Below are positions 8,012-17,788 of a stretch of 64,000 nt of DNA, piece by piece. Source of the DNA: Bacteroidales bacterium. GTDB taxonomy: Bacteria; Bacteroidota; Bacteroidia; Bacteroidales; UBA932. The notes beneath the pieces are model-generated. The model was not told the DNA's origin. It ran no database searches and worked only from the letters and a program-made list of their open reading frames with translations. The stretch lies in assembly GCA_017630215.1 (NCBI GenBank), contig JAGBVR010000006.1, positions 1 through 64,000 on the forward strand, written 5' to 3'. Numbering within the stretch: the first letter of the stretch is position 1; each line of letters opens with the position of its first letter. A program made the position numbers and the translations under genes.

Positions 8012-10207
8012 TTAATTTGCTACCTCGCAGAGGAATTTGATGCGTACGAGTCGCACCTCCAACTCGTCATAATCAGACCCGAGATCAGCCATAGCGTCTG
8101 CCAGTGAATCTGATTCCGCTTCCTCTCTGAAATAATCATAAATATCTTCAATGATATCCTCGTCAAGAGTCTGCTCTATATAATAATCGAGGTTCAGCTT
8201 AGTTCCTGAAAATACTATAGCCTCTATTTCATCCAGAAGCTCTTCCATATCCAGACCTTTGGCATCTGCGATATCTTCCAGAGGAAGTTTCCTGTCTACG
8301 CTCTGAATGATGAATACTTTGTTCACTGACTTATTCACGATGGACTTCATCACAAAGTCGTCAGGACGCTCTATATCATTCTGTTCCACATATTTGGATA
8401 TAAGTTCGATGAACTCTTTTCCGAACTTTCTCGCCTTTCCGTCGCCTACCCCCTGGCAGTTTTTGAGTTCGTCGTATGACATAGGGTACATGATCGACAT
8501 GTCTTCAAGAGACGGGTCCCCGAAAATTACCCATGGCTGAAGTTTCTTCTTCTTCGCAACATCCCTTCGAAGGTCTTTCAGCATGGCAAGAAGCTGAGGG
8601 TCTCCTCCACCGCCGCCTTTTGCAGCTGATGCTGAGTCGTCATCCTCATCCTCGCCTTCGGCAAACTCTCTGTCCTCTGTAAGCATTAGTTCGTATGGCT
8701 TCTCGAAGAATTCCCTTCCCTTGGCTGTCACCGAGATGAGGCCATAAGATTCGATGTCTTTGTGAATCAGATGCAGTACCATTCCCTGATGTATTACGGC
8801 ACACCAGAATTTTGCCGAGTGATCCTTGCCGGCACCGAAAAGTTCCAGTTTGTCGTGATGGTATGATTTGATGATCGAGTTCATCTCACCAGCCAGGATA
8901 TTTGCCAGATGTTCTATCTTGAAACGTTCCGGAAGGGCCTGTATAAGTTCGATGACCATTGACATTTCCTCGCGGCCGTCGAATTGTCTCTTAGGATGGA
9001 GACAGTTGTCACATGCTCCGCAGTTCTCTGTCTGGTAATCCTCGCCGAAGTAGTTGAGCAATAGCTTTCTTCGGCATGAGTTTGATTCGGCATATGCTAC
9101 GGTTTCCATAAGGAGCTGCTTGCCGATTTCTTGTTCTGCAATAGGCTTTCCCTGCATGAATTTCTCCAGCTTCTGGATGTCCTTGTAGCTGTAGAATGTG
9201 AGGCATTGTCCTTCTTTGCCGTCGCGGCCTGCGCGTCCGGTTTCCTGATAATACCCTTCGATGCTTTTCGGAATATCGTAGTGTATCACGAATCTGACGT
9301 CAGGCTTGTCTATGCCCATTCCGAATGCGATTGTTGCTACGATTACATCCACTTCCTCCATGAGGAACTTGTCCTGATTCTCCGCTCGTGTCTTTGCATC
9401 GAGGCCAGCGTGATATGGCGCAGCCTTTATTCCATTGATATTCAGCAGCTCTGCAAGCTCTTCCACCTTCTTTCTGCTCAGGCAATATATGATGCCGGAC
9501 TTGCCTTTGTTCTGCTTTATATACTTGATTATATCTCGCTTCGGGTCAGACTTATCCCTTATTTCATAATAGAGGTTTGGTCTGTTGAACGACGATTTGA
9601 AGACAGTCGCATCTGGCATGCCCAGGTTCTTCATTATGTCGCTCTGCACCTTTGGGGTAGCAGTAGCGGTCAGGGCAATGATAGGTGCAGTCCCTATTTC
9701 TTCGATTATGTTTCGGATGCGTCTGTACTCCGGCCTGAAGTCATGTCCCCACTCTGAGATGCAATGTGCTTCATCGACCGCATAGAAGGAAATCTTTATT
9801 TCCTTCAGCATTGCAACATTCTCTGCCTTTGTGAGAGATTCCGGGGCTACATATAGAAGTTTGGTCGCTCCGGAAATCAGATCTTTCTTGACCTCATTGA
9901 CCTGGACTTTGTTGAGTGATGAGTTCAGGAAATGTGCAATTCCGTCGTTTCCTGATACAAAACCTCGAATTGCATCGACCTGATTCTTCATTAGTGCAAT
10001 GAGAGGCGAGATGACAATGGCAGTACCTTCCATGACAAGCGCCGGAAGCTGGTAACACATCGATTTTCCTCCTCCGGTAGGCATGAGGACAAAGGCATTG
10101 TTTCCGCTTACAAGATGCTTGATGATACGTTCCTGGTCAGCCTTGAAGGAGTCAAATCCGAAGAACTCCTTGAGTTTTGCATGTAACATTGCAGAATCAG
10201 TTGACAT
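8012..10207 (-). CDS. recQ: ATP-dependent DNA helicase RecQ
   Basis: A 3'-5' superfamily 2 helicase for recombination and fork repair. Of 731 residues, the N-terminal core has the Walker motif MPTGGGKSMCYQLP and the DEAH box AVDEAHCISEWGHDFRPEY. Next come the helicase C domain (IAFGMGIDKPDVRFVIHYD, QETGRAGRDG), the RQC zinc cysteines (ENCGACDNC), a winged helix, an HRDC-like domain and an extra acidic C-terminal region. I start at 10207 (MSTDSAML); an upstream in-frame ATG at 10354 would add 49 unrelated residues and overlap the promoter region of the FKBP gene. Confidence 0.95.
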   Translation of the reverse strand: MSTDSAMLHAKLKEFFGFDSFKADQERIIKHLVSGNNAFVLMPTGGGKSMCYQLPALVMEGTAIVISPLIALMKNQVDAIRGFVSGNDGIAHFLNSSLNKVQVNEVKKDLISGATKLLYVAPESLTKAENVAMLKEIKISFYAVDEAHCISEWGHDFRPEYRRIRNIIEEIGTAPIIALTATATPKVQSDIMKNLGMPDATVFKSSFNRPNLYYEIRDKSDPKRDIIKYIKQNKGKSGIIYCLSRKKVEELAELLNINGIKAAPYHAGLDAKTRAENQDKFLMEEVDVIVATIAFGMGIDKPDVRFVIHYDIPKSIEGYYQETGRAGRDGKEGQCLTFYSYKDIQKLEKFMQGKPIAEQEIGKQLLMETVAYAESNSCRRKLLLNYFGEDYQTENCGACDNCLHPKRQFDGREEMSMVIELIQALPERFKIEHLANILAGEMNSIIKSYHHDKLELFGAGKDHSAKFWCAVIHQGMVLHLIHKDIESYGLISVTAKGREFFEKPYELMLTEDREFAEGEDEDDDSASAAKGGGGGDPQLLAMLKDLRRDVAKKKKLQPWVIFGDPSLEDMSIMYPMSYDELKNCQGVGDGKARKFGKEFIELISKYVEQNDIERPDDFVMKSIVNKSVNKVFIIQSVDRKLPLEDIADAKGLDMEELLDEIEAIVFSGTKLNLDYYIEQTLDEDIIEDIYDYFREEAESDSLADAMADLGSDYDELEVRLVRIKFLCEVAN

Positions 10208-10362
10208 AATCCTAGAGTTTTGGCATATAAAATTATAAACTTTTTTCTGAAAACTCAAAACTTTTCTGTGGCGGATATATGGCAACAGCCGTGAATTTAC
10301 AGAATCTTTATATATAGGTATTATTGATGCAACAAAAAATGTGGTGGAATCCAAAAAATAAT

Positions 10363-10370
10363 TACCTTTG
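10363..10370 (+). promoter_or_regulatory. -7 box for FKBP lipoprotein gene
   Basis: TACCTTTG followed by CAAG is a full match to TAnnTTTG, 46 bp before the chosen start at 10416. No strong TTTG at -33. Confidence 0.6.
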
Positions 10371-10415
10371 CAAGATGTGTTGATAAAATTTTATAAACAA
10401 ATAAAACTTAAGACA

Positions 10416-11165
10416 ATGAAGGCAATCAAATTTTTCGCAATCGCAGCTTGTGCAGCAGCGCTCGCTGTATCTTGCAACACAGCTTCAAAGGGTGTTGCAG
10501 TAGAGGCTGAGCTTCCTACAGCAGCAGAGACAGACTCAGTAAGCTATCTTATCGGTGTGAACTTCGGTTCTTTCCTCAAGGGTAACAGCTTCGCTGAGGA
10601 TCTCGCAGATCTTAACATGGCAGAGCTCAAGAAGGGTATGCAGGATTTCCTTAAGGCAGAGGGAAGCCCATATGATCCTGAGTTTGGTGCTCAGTTCGAC
10701 ATCGATCCTAACGAAATGAGCAGAATCCTTAACGGCTTCATCTCAAAGAAGCAGTCTTACAAGGCAGCGAAGAATCTCGCTGAGGGTAAGGCATTCCTTG
10801 CAAAGAACGCTCTCAAGGAGAATGTAGACACTACTGCAAGCGGTCTCCAGTATACAATCGAGGCTGAGGGTGCAGCAGAGAAGATCGCTCCGCAGGACAC
10901 TGTATGGGTTAACTATAAGGGTACTCTCCTCGACGGTACAGTATTCGACGAGAACGACTCTACTATGTTTGTTGCTAACCGCGTGATCAGAGGATGGACT
11001 GAGGGTCTCGGTCTTCTCGGTGAGGGTGGAAAGGCTACTCTTTACATTCCTTCAGACCTTGCTTACGGTGAAAGAGGAAACCGCTCTATCGAGCCTAACT
11101 CTGTACTCGTATTCGATGTAGAGGTTCTCAAGGTCGGTAAGTTCGTTGCTCCAGAGGAGAAGTAA
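10416..11165 (+). CDS. FKBP-type peptidyl-prolyl isomerase lipoprotein
   Basis: A 249-residue envelope lipoprotein: signal MKAIKFFAIAACAAALAVSC with the lipobox cysteine at 20. It is followed by an FKBP_N dimerisation helix region and an FKBP fold near residues 130-245 (VNYKGTLLDGTVFDEND, IPSDLAYGERG). It catalyses proline isomerisation during folding of envelope proteins. I start at 10416 because the preceding 16 codons of the longer frame lack signal character and include the promoter downstream region. Followed after 2 bp by the DUF3127 gene, with which it probably forms an operon. Confidence 0.92.
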   Translation: MKAIKFFAIAACAAALAVSCNTASKGVAVEAELPTAAETDSVSYLIGVNFGSFLKGNSFAEDLADLNMAELKKGMQDFLKAEGSPYDPEFGAQFDIDPNEMSRILNGFISKKQSYKAAKNLAEGKAFLAKNALKENVDTTASGLQYTIEAEGAAEKIAPQDTVWVNYKGTLLDGTVFDENDSTMFVANRVIRGWTEGLGLLGEGGKATLYIPSDLAYGERGNRSIEPNSVLVFDVEVLKVGKFVAPEEK

Positions 11166-11167
11166 TA

Positions 11168-11635
11168 ATGGCAATGGAACTCGAGGGCAGAATAGCCCGC
11201 AAACTTCCTGTGCAGACCGGTACTTCGGCAAGAGGTGCATGGGCAAAGCAGGAGTTCATCTTTGAATATCAGGAAGGCAATTTCCCTTCTCAGGTATGTA
11301 TGAATGTCTGGGGAGATGACAAGGTGAAAGAGCTTGACAAGTATCAGGTAGGTGACAAGGTGAAGGTGTCGGTCAATCTCAGCAGCCGTGAATACAACGG
11401 ACGCTGGTACACTGACGTAAGAGCCTGGAGAATCGAGCCTGCAGGTGCTGTCCAGCCTGACTATGCTACAGGTGCGGTAGCCGGCGGTGCAGGTTATGTC
11501 GGAGCTGCAGCTCCAGCTCCTTCGCAGGGTTACAATTACGCTCAGTCAGCAGGTTCATATTCGGCTCCAACTGGCGCTCCTATGCCGACTGCAGACGATA
11601 TGAACACTCCGGTGGAGGACGACCTTCCGTTCTAA
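11168..11635 (+). CDS. DUF3127 domain protein
   Basis: A 155-residue protein whose first 95 residues match the DUF3127 family common in Bacteroidetes, with an OB-fold-like pattern (LEGRIARKLPVQTGTSARG, YNGRWYTDVRAWRIE). The tail is Ala, Gly, Pro and Tyr rich and ends in the acidic PVEDDLPF, which resembles the protein-interaction tip of single-stranded DNA-binding proteins. A DNA- or SSB-related role is an inference from that ending; no function is proven. Confidence 0.8.
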   Translation: MAMELEGRIARKLPVQTGTSARGAWAKQEFIFEYQEGNFPSQVCMNVWGDDKVKELDKYQVGDKVKVSVNLSSREYNGRWYTDVRAWRIEPAGAVQPDYATGAVAGGAGYVGAAAPAPSQGYNYAQSAGSYSAPTGAPMPTADDMNTPVEDDLPF

Positions 11636-11667
11636 GACATTGTCCCGCTTGTCGGGGTATATAATAA

Positions 11668-11703
11668 CAAAGCCGCTCACAGATCACGTGAGCGGCTTTG
11701 TTG
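11668..11703 (+). terminator. terminator after FKBP-DUF3127 operon
   Basis: A perfect 13-bp stem (11668-11680 with 11688-11700) has a 7-base loop and ends TTTGTTGT. The downstream gene is on the opposite strand. Confidence 0.85.
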
Positions 11704-11815
11704 TATGGAGGAGCTTAAGGGCTTATGTGACAGTGAGTTATTATAACTACGTGCCTCACTACGTCCTGCACGTAGATGCTGTAATCCTTTGCTGGTCAGA
11801 GGGATGGCCTTCTCC

Positions 11816-12643
11816 TTACAGCGGGAGCTGGATCAGCTTGCGGGATTCGTAGTGGGCACTCCAGCGGAAGCCGAGGGATTTGAGGAGGGCGGCGTGGTGA
11901 GTGAAACCGGCACTGACACGGGAAGGCTCGTGGGAATCGGAGCCGAGGCTGATGATTTCGCCGCCTAATTCACGATACCTTAAAAGGACATTGTGGTCGA
12001 GTTCTACTATGCGGCCGCGGTGTCCTTCATAACTTTTTGTGTTGATCTCCAGAGCCTTGCCTTCGTAGATGAGGTAACGGAACATTTCATCGAATATGTC
12101 GCTGAAGTCGCGGTAGCGGATGGAGGTGACAGGATATGGGGCGTAGCGGACAATATAGTCGTAATGTCCCATAATATCGAAATCGGCCAGCCAGGTCATT
12201 TCGCGGTAAATTGTTTCCAGATAACCGCCGTATGCCTGTTTCCAGTCTTTGTCGTCGTAATAACCTCCGTAATATGGGTCGGTCTGCTCGATATAATGGA
12301 CTGATGCCAGTACCTGGTCGAATGAGTATTCACTCAGTACTTTGCGGATATCTTCGTGACATTCTTCGTGCATCCCTATTTCTATGCCCTTGAGTATCTG
12401 GATCTTGTCTCCCAATAATCCTTGTACTCGATCGATTTCTGCCTGCTGCTGAGGGACGTCGAAGTACTCAGGTTTCAGATCTTCAAATGATGACTTCATC
12501 GGCGGTACGTAATGATCGCAGTGGTCGCTGAAGCATATTCCCTTCAGGCCTGTCTCAGCCGCTGCGCGGGCGCTGGCTTCTACACTGGTTCTGCCTCCGT
12601 CGAAGGAAAACTGACTATGGTTATGGTTATCGAACAAATGCAT
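11816..12643 (-). CDS. PHP-domain histidinol-phosphatase-type hydrolase
   Basis: A 275-residue PHP metallohydrolase resembling the HisJ type of histidinol phosphatase. Metal-ligand motifs are HNHSQFSFDG near residue 6, FSDHCDHY, GIEIGMHEE and the C-terminal LGSDSHEP. It may dephosphorylate histidinol phosphate, but no other his genes are nearby, so another phosphoester substrate is possible. Stand-alone gene with its own promoter, divergent from hdeD-dnaG. Confidence 0.82.
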   Translation of the reverse strand: MHLFDNHNHSQFSFDGGRTSVEASARAAAETGLKGICFSDHCDHYVPPMKSSFEDLKPEYFDVPQQQAEIDRVQGLLGDKIQILKGIEIGMHEECHEDIRKVLSEYSFDQVLASVHYIEQTDPYYGGYYDDKDWKQAYGGYLETIYREMTWLADFDIMGHYDYIVRYAPYPVTSIRYRDFSDIFDEMFRYLIYEGKALEINTKSYEGHRGRIVELDHNVLLRYRELGGEIISLGSDSHEPSRVSAGFTHHAALLKSLGFRWSAHYESRKLIQLPL

Positions 12644-12663
12644 ACTAAAACAGAAAAACGGGG

Positions 12664-12671
12664 CAAAAATA
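12664..12671 (-). promoter_or_regulatory. -7 box for PHP hydrolase gene
   Basis: The minus strand reads TATTTTTG, 21 bp before the gene start at 12643. It is back to back with an identical box on the plus strand at 12684. Confidence 0.6.
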
Positions 12672-12683
12672 CTAAAAAATTCC

Positions 12684-12691
12684 TATTTTTG
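12684..12691 (+). promoter_or_regulatory. -7 box for hdeD-dnaG
   Basis: TATTTTTG followed by CATT is a full match to TAnnTTTG. It sits 12 bp from the opposing box, making a compact divergent promoter pair. Confidence 0.6.
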
Positions 12692-12789
12692 CATTTAATG
12701 TGCTGTAGCCTGCCTTGGCCGCAGTGGAATATCGGGGCTGAGGGCATTCAGGTAAGTATGCAGTGGTTTAATAATTAATTGGAATACAG

Positions 12790-13389
12790 ATGGTTATATT
12801 CGGTTATAAGAGTAGGGTAAATGGTCCGATGAGGGCGTTGGTCGCTCTTGCTATCGGAATTATGATGGTGATATATCCCACCGGTGCTCTGACAACGGTC
12901 GTAAAGATAATTGCAGCATTCATGATTGCTTCCGGAGTGGTATCTCTGGTAGTAGGGCTCAGAGATAAGGAGAGGGGAGCACTTCCTTTGATGTCTTTCA
13001 ATGCATTGATCAATCTTTTGCTTGCGATACTGATGTTCGTATTTGCTCCGGTAATCGCAAAATTCGTCATTTACCTTATCGGCTTCGTTCTGCTTGCTTT
13101 CGGTATCCTCCAGATTGTAGCTTTCCTTGGCGCAAGGCGCGTGATGCCGGTGAGTTTCGGATCATTTGTCCTGCCGATTGTGGTGACCTTGGTCGGAGGA
13201 TTCATCCTTTTCAACCCTTTTGCCGAGTCTGTCATGACTATAATCGCCGGTTCGGCTCTCGTGCTTTACGGAGTCTCGGAGCTTTTGTCTTCATGGAGGA
13301 TGAAGAAGGTAAGGGATTTTGAGGATTCCAGAGTGGATGAGCAGGAGGCGCAGGTTATAGAAACAGATGATAAGATAGACGAGCAGTAA
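12790..13389 (+). CDS. DUF308/HdeD-like membrane protein
   Basis: A 199-residue inner-membrane protein with about six hydrophobic helices in three DUF308-type hairpins. The repeated pattern ALAIGIMMVIYPTGALTTVV and LLAFGILQIVAFLGARRV is typical. HdeD in enterobacteria is tied to acid resistance; the role here is unknown. Its stop codon is immediately followed by the ATG of dnaG, so the two genes are probably translated from one message. Confidence 0.8.
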   Translation: MVIFGYKSRVNGPMRALVALAIGIMMVIYPTGALTTVVKIIAAFMIASGVVSLVVGLRDKERGALPLMSFNALINLLLAILMFVFAPVIAKFVIYLIGFVLLAFGILQIVAFLGARRVMPVSFGSFVLPIVVTLVGGFILFNPFAESVMTIIAGSALVLYGVSELLSSWRMKKVRDFEDSRVDEQEAQVIETDDKIDEQ

Positions 13390-15453
13390 ATGATTCCTCA
13401 GGAGACGGTAAACAGGATCCTCGATGCGGCTCAGATCGTGGATGTGGTAGGGGACTTCGTGACATTGAAGAAGCGAGGTGCCAACCATATTGCATGCTGC
13501 CCTTTCCATAATGAGAAGACACCTTCGTTTTCAGTTTCCGCTTCAAAAGGAATATATAAATGCTTCGGCTGCGGTAAGTCGGGTACGGCTGTCGGCTTCG
13601 TTATGGAGCACGAGAATATGTCGTATACTGAGGCATTGAAGTATCTGGCAAAGAAATACCATATAGAGGTAGTCGAGAAGGAGGAAACAGCAGATGAGAT
13701 TGCTCAGAGACAGAGACACGAGAGTCTGCTCCTGGCGTCGGAGTTTGCCGGAAAATTTTTTCAGGATAGCCTGTATACTCCTGATGGACAAGCTATTGCA
13801 ATGCAGTACTTCCGCAAGAGGGGGCTTGAAGATGAGACCATCAGGAAGTTTGGACTGGGCTGGTCTCCGGTCAGCCGCAGGGCATTGTCCGAAGCTGCGC
13901 GCGGGGCAGGATACAAGGAGGAATTCCTGGTGGATGCGGGAGTCTGCCTCAAATATGACGATGGAAATCTGGTCGATCGTTTCTTCGATCGGGTGATGTT
14001 TCCGGTTCATTCTGTCAGCGGACGTATCATTGCCTTTGGCGGACGTACGCTGAAGACTGACAAGACAGTGGCGAAGTATATCAATTCTCCCGAGAGTGAG
14101 ATTTATGTAAAGAGCAAGTCCCTCTACGGAATCTATTTCGCAAAGAATGGAATATCACGTCTGGATAAGTGTATTCTTGTCGAGGGATATCTGGATGTGA
14201 TCTCAATGCACCAGCTGGGAATCAATAATGTAGTAGCTTCCAGTGGTACTTCACTTACGGTGGAGCAGATCCGTCTGATAAGAAAGTTCACGAACAATAT
14301 AACGATCATCTACGATGGTGATGGTGCAGGTATAAAGGCGGCGCTCAGAGGCATCGGTCTGGTGCTGAAGGAGGGTATGAATGTGAAGGTAGTGCTTCTG
14401 CCTGACGGTCAGGATCCGGATGATTTCTCCCGCAAGCATACATTGGAGGAAGTTCAGGACTATATTGCGCAGAACGAGCAGGATTTCATAGGGTTCAAGA
14501 CCGAGCTGCTTCTTGGTGAGGCCGGAAATGACCCGTTGAAAAGGGCAACTCTCATCAATGATATCGCCGATACGATTGCGCTGATACCTGATGCGATTGT
14601 CCGTTCGGTATATACGCACAGCAGTGCCGAACGCTTCGAGATGGATGAGAGGATCCTCGCTGAGAGGGTCAATAAGACCAGAAACGAGATCCTTGTAGCT
14701 GACCAGAGGCAGAAGGAACGCGAGGAACAGCGTTCTTCCGGCGCTAAGGGTCAATATCATCCGCAGCCGGATTATCAGCCTTTGCCTCCATCTGTAGATG
14801 ATGTACCGCCACCTATGCCGGATGACTATTATCAGGGAGAACCTGTCACCTCTGCTGTGGAACTTCCGATTCCGGCGCTTCAGGATGGGACGATCGTGTT
14901 GAACGAACCTCATCTGGTTCCATGTGAAAGGGAACTTTTGGGATTCATTCTGGAGGAAGGATGTACGGATCTTCAGTTCGATGTCGACTCGAAATATTAT
15001 ATAGAAGGAGAGGTGATAAATGTCGCTGAATTTATAGACAGCATATTGGCAGATGATGATGCGGATTTTGTAAATCAGTCATTCAGAAAGGTTTATCATG
15101 AGTATTTCAAGCTGTATGATGAAGGACTGACCCAGCAGCAAATCCAGACAAGGCTTTTGAACAGTATGGATGCCGAGATCGCAGCGGTGGCCCGAGAACT
15201 CCTGATAGAGAAATATCAGATTACAGTCAAGGTTTATGAGCAGTCGATGACTGCTACTGCAACCAAGCTTGTCCAGTTCATACCTAAGGCACTATTGGCA
15301 TATCAGTGTCGTAAAATAGAGCTGCTGCTGAAGGAACTGACGACACAATTGGCCGTGGAATCGGATCCGGAGCGACAGGTGGAGATTCTGGCTAAGATAG
15401 GGGATTACAACAAGGCGCGCACCAGACTTAATAACGAACTGGGACGAGTGTAA
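13390..15453 (+). CDS. dnaG: DNA primase
   Basis: Makes RNA primers for replication. The 687 residues have the N-terminal zinc ribbon (CCPFHNEKTPSF and CFGCGKSG), the catalytic core, and the TOPRIM motifs LVEGYLDVI and YDGDGAGIKAA. A low-complexity Pro/Gln linker lies near residues 445-490, before a divergent C-terminal helicase-binding region. Full length. It begins at the base after the hdeD-like stop codon. Confidence 0.96.
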   Translation: MIPQETVNRILDAAQIVDVVGDFVTLKKRGANHIACCPFHNEKTPSFSVSASKGIYKCFGCGKSGTAVGFVMEHENMSYTEALKYLAKKYHIEVVEKEETADEIAQRQRHESLLLASEFAGKFFQDSLYTPDGQAIAMQYFRKRGLEDETIRKFGLGWSPVSRRALSEAARGAGYKEEFLVDAGVCLKYDDGNLVDRFFDRVMFPVHSVSGRIIAFGGRTLKTDKTVAKYINSPESEIYVKSKSLYGIYFAKNGISRLDKCILVEGYLDVISMHQLGINNVVASSGTSLTVEQIRLIRKFTNNITIIYDGDGAGIKAALRGIGLVLKEGMNVKVVLLPDGQDPDDFSRKHTLEEVQDYIAQNEQDFIGFKTELLLGEAGNDPLKRATLINDIADTIALIPDAIVRSVYTHSSAERFEMDERILAERVNKTRNEILVADQRQKEREEQRSSGAKGQYHPQPDYQPLPPSVDDVPPPMPDDYYQGEPVTSAVELPIPALQDGTIVLNEPHLVPCERELLGFILEEGCTDLQFDVDSKYYIEGEVINVAEFIDSILADDDADFVNQSFRKVYHEYFKLYDEGLTQQQIQTRLLNSMDAEIAAVARELLIEKYQITVKVYEQSMTATATKLVQFIPKALLAYQCRKIELLLKELTTQLAVESDPERQVEILAKIGDYNKARTRLNNELGRV

Positions 15454-15463
15454 TTCTCTTGTC

Positions 15464-15471
15464 TACCTTTG
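15464..15471 (+). promoter_or_regulatory. -7 box for metG
   Basis: TACCTTTG is a full match to TAnnTTTG, 61 bp before the metG start and just after the dnaG stop. Confidence 0.6.
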
Positions 15472-15531
15472 TAATCGGCTGATTTTCAACTGGAACGTAT
15501 TGAAAGAAAAATATTAAAATTATAAGATAAT

Positions 15532-17712
15532 ATGAGCAAGAAATTCAACAGAACGCTTGTGACCTGTGCGCTTCCATATGCCAACGGTCCTGTTCATATC
15601 GGCCATCTGGCCGGTGTGTATGTCCCTGCGGATATCTATGTGAGATATCTGCGAATGAAGGGTGAGGATGTCCTCTATGTCTGCGGCTCAGATGAGCACG
15701 GAGTGCCTATCACTATCAAGGCACAGAAGGAGGGATGTACTCCTCAGGACATTGTGGACAGATACCACAAGATCATCAAGAATTCATTCACCGGACTCGG
15801 AATCAACTTCGATATCTATTCAAGAACTTCCTCAAAGACTCATCACAAGAACGCGGCTGACTATTTCCGCAAGCTTTACGATGAGGGCAAGTTCATAGAG
15901 AAGGTAAGCGAGCAGTACTATGACGAGGAGACCAAGACCTTCCTTGCGGACCGTTACATCACCGGTACCTGTCCGCGTTGCGGTGCAGAGGGCGCATATG
16001 GCGACCAGTGCGAGAAGTGCGGTGCTACGCTTAGCCCTGATGAACTCATCAACCCTAAGTCTGCTCTCAGTGGCGGCGAACTTGTGAAGAAGGAGACCAA
16101 GCATTGGTATCTGCCTCTGGATCAGTATGAAAAGTGGCTTTCAGAGTGGATCCTTGATGGTCACAAGGAGTGGAGAAGCAATGTGTACGGCCAGTGCAAG
16201 AGCTGGATTGATGGCGGTCTTCAGCCACGTGCGGTGAGCCGTGACCTCAACTGGGGTGTTCCGGTTCCAGTAGAAGGTTCTGACGGAAAGGTTCTCTATG
16301 TGTGGTTCGATGCACCTATCGGATATATTTCCAATACCCAGGAGCTTCTGCCGCAGAGCTGGGAGAAGTGGTGGAAGAGCGAGGATACAAAGCTCGTGCA
16401 TTTCATCGGAAAGGACAATATCGTCTTCCATTGCATCGTTTTCCCTTCAATGCTGAAGGCTGACGGAAGCTATATTCTTCCTGACAATGTCCCTGCAAAC
16501 GAGTTCCTTAATCTCGAGGGTGACAAGATCTCGACATCACGAGGATGGGCTGTATGGCTCCACGAGTATCTCGAGCAGTTCCCTGGACAGGAGGACGTGC
16601 TCCGTTATGTATTGACCGCCAATGCCCCTGAAACCAAGGATAATGACTTCTCATGGAAGGATTTCCAGTCACGCAACAACAGCGAGCTTGTGGCTATTCT
16701 CGGCAATTTCGTGAATCGTGCAGTGGTGCTTACACATAAGTATTTCGAGGGTAAGGTTCCTGCTGATCTCAAGCCAGAGGCGATCGATGCCGAGACACTT
16801 GCGCAGATCAAGCCTCTTAAGGAGGAGATGCAGCGCTACCTCGACGGTTACAAGTTCCGTGAGGCTCTCAAGGAGGCTATGAACATCGCCCGTCTTGGAA
16901 ACAAGTATCTTACTGATACAGAGCCTTGGAAGGTGGCTAAGGCAGATATGGACAGAACGGCTTCTATATTGAATGTATCTCTCCAGATCTGCGCTTCTCT
17001 TGCGATTGCATTCGAGCCTTTCCTTCCGTTCTCATCCGAGAAGCTCCGTGGTATCCTGAATGTAGGTATTGTGGCCGGAGCTGACCACCGTGCAGGTGAA
17101 GAGGGCTCTGTAAGTGAGAATATTTATGCTGCCGGTGAAGGTGCCGCTCTTCATACCTCTTCTGTCATTCCGAGCGAAGTCGAGGAATCTCTCACCCTTT
17201 CTTGGGAGGATCTCGGAAATCAGTCACTCCTTCCGGCCGGTCATCAGCTCAATCCTGCGACCCTTCTTTTCTCAAAGATCGAGGATGAGGTGGTGGATGC
17301 TCAGATCGCCCGTCTCAATGCAATCCGTGCCGAGCGTGAGGCCGCAGCAAAGGCCGCCGAGGCTGCAGTGGTGACTCCGCAGAAGGAAGAGTGCACATTC
17401 GATGATTTCCAGAAGATGGATATCAGGACAGCTACAGTGCTTGAGGCTGAGCGTGTTCCGAAGACTGACAAGCTTTTGAAACTTACAATCGATACAGGCA
17501 TCGACAAGAGGGTTATCGTTTCCGGTATAGCGGAGGAATATGCTCCAGAGGATATGGTAGGCAAGCAGATATGTATTCTTGCCAATCTTGCTCCGCGAAA
17601 GATTCGTGGCATCGAGTCAAAGGGTATGATCCTTATGGCTCGTCAGAATGACGGCAAGATGAGGTTCGTTACGCCTGCGGAGACTCTTTGCAATGGTGCT
17701 GAGATAGGATAG
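15532..17712 (+). CDS. metG: methionyl-tRNA synthetase
   Basis: Charges tRNA-Met. The 726 residues show the HIGH motif ([12 protein letters not shown]), a zinc knuckle ([16 protein letters not shown]), the KMSKS counterpart KISTSRGW, an anticodon-binding helical domain and a C-terminal EMAP/Trbp111-type tRNA-binding domain (from about residue 620). Between LRGILNV (about residue 511) and [16 protein letters not shown] (about 558) lies an extra segment of roughly 45 residues. It includes [10 protein letters not shown], the reading of a REP-like palindrome in the DNA at 17164-17190. The rest is ordinary and the frame is intact, so the enzyme is presumably active. Confidence 0.96.
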   Translation: MSKKFNRTLVTCALPYANGPVHIGHLAGVYVPADIYVRYLRMKGEDVLYVCGSDEHGVPITIKAQKEGCTPQDIVDRYHKIIKNSFTGLGINFDIYSRTSSKTHHKNAADYFRKLYDEGKFIEKVSEQYYDEETKTFLADRYITGTCPRCGAEGAYGDQCEKCGATLSPDELINPKSALSGGELVKKETKHWYLPLDQYEKWLSEWILDGHKEWRSNVYGQCKSWIDGGLQPRAVSRDLNWGVPVPVEGSDGKVLYVWFDAPIGYISNTQELLPQSWEKWWKSEDTKLVHFIGKDNIVFHCIVFPSMLKADGSYILPDNVPANEFLNLEGDKISTSRGWAVWLHEYLEQFPGQEDVLRYVLTANAPETKDNDFSWKDFQSRNNSELVAILGNFVNRAVVLTHKYFEGKVPADLKPEAIDAETLAQIKPLKEEMQRYLDGYKFREALKEAMNIARLGNKYLTDTEPWKVAKADMDRTASILNVSLQICASLAIAFEPFLPFSSEKLRGILNVGIVAGADHRAGEEGSVSENIYAAGEGAALHTSSVIPSEVEESLTLSWEDLGNQSLLPAGHQLNPATLLFSKIEDEVVDAQIARLNAIRAEREAAAKAAEAAVVTPQKEECTFDDFQKMDIRTATVLEAERVPKTDKLLKLTIDTGIDKRVIVSGIAEEYAPEDMVGKQICILANLAPRKIRGIESKGMILMARQNDGKMRFVTPAETLCNGAEIG
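17164..17190. repeat. REP-like palindrome inside metG
   Basis: The pattern GTCATTCCGAGCG...CGAGGAATCT matches the widespread TGTCATTCNGAGCGNAGNNGAATCT family of extragenic palindromes. It lies in frame in the coding sequence and is read as VIPSEVEES. Related copies occur outside genes at 47924-47947 and 51200-51292. Confidence 0.8.
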
Positions 17713-17788
17713 TTGGGGAGTTCCTGCGGCTGTACTGTACTCGGAAGTGATAGGGTGAGTGTAATAAGGTCTTTAGATATGAGGTGAT

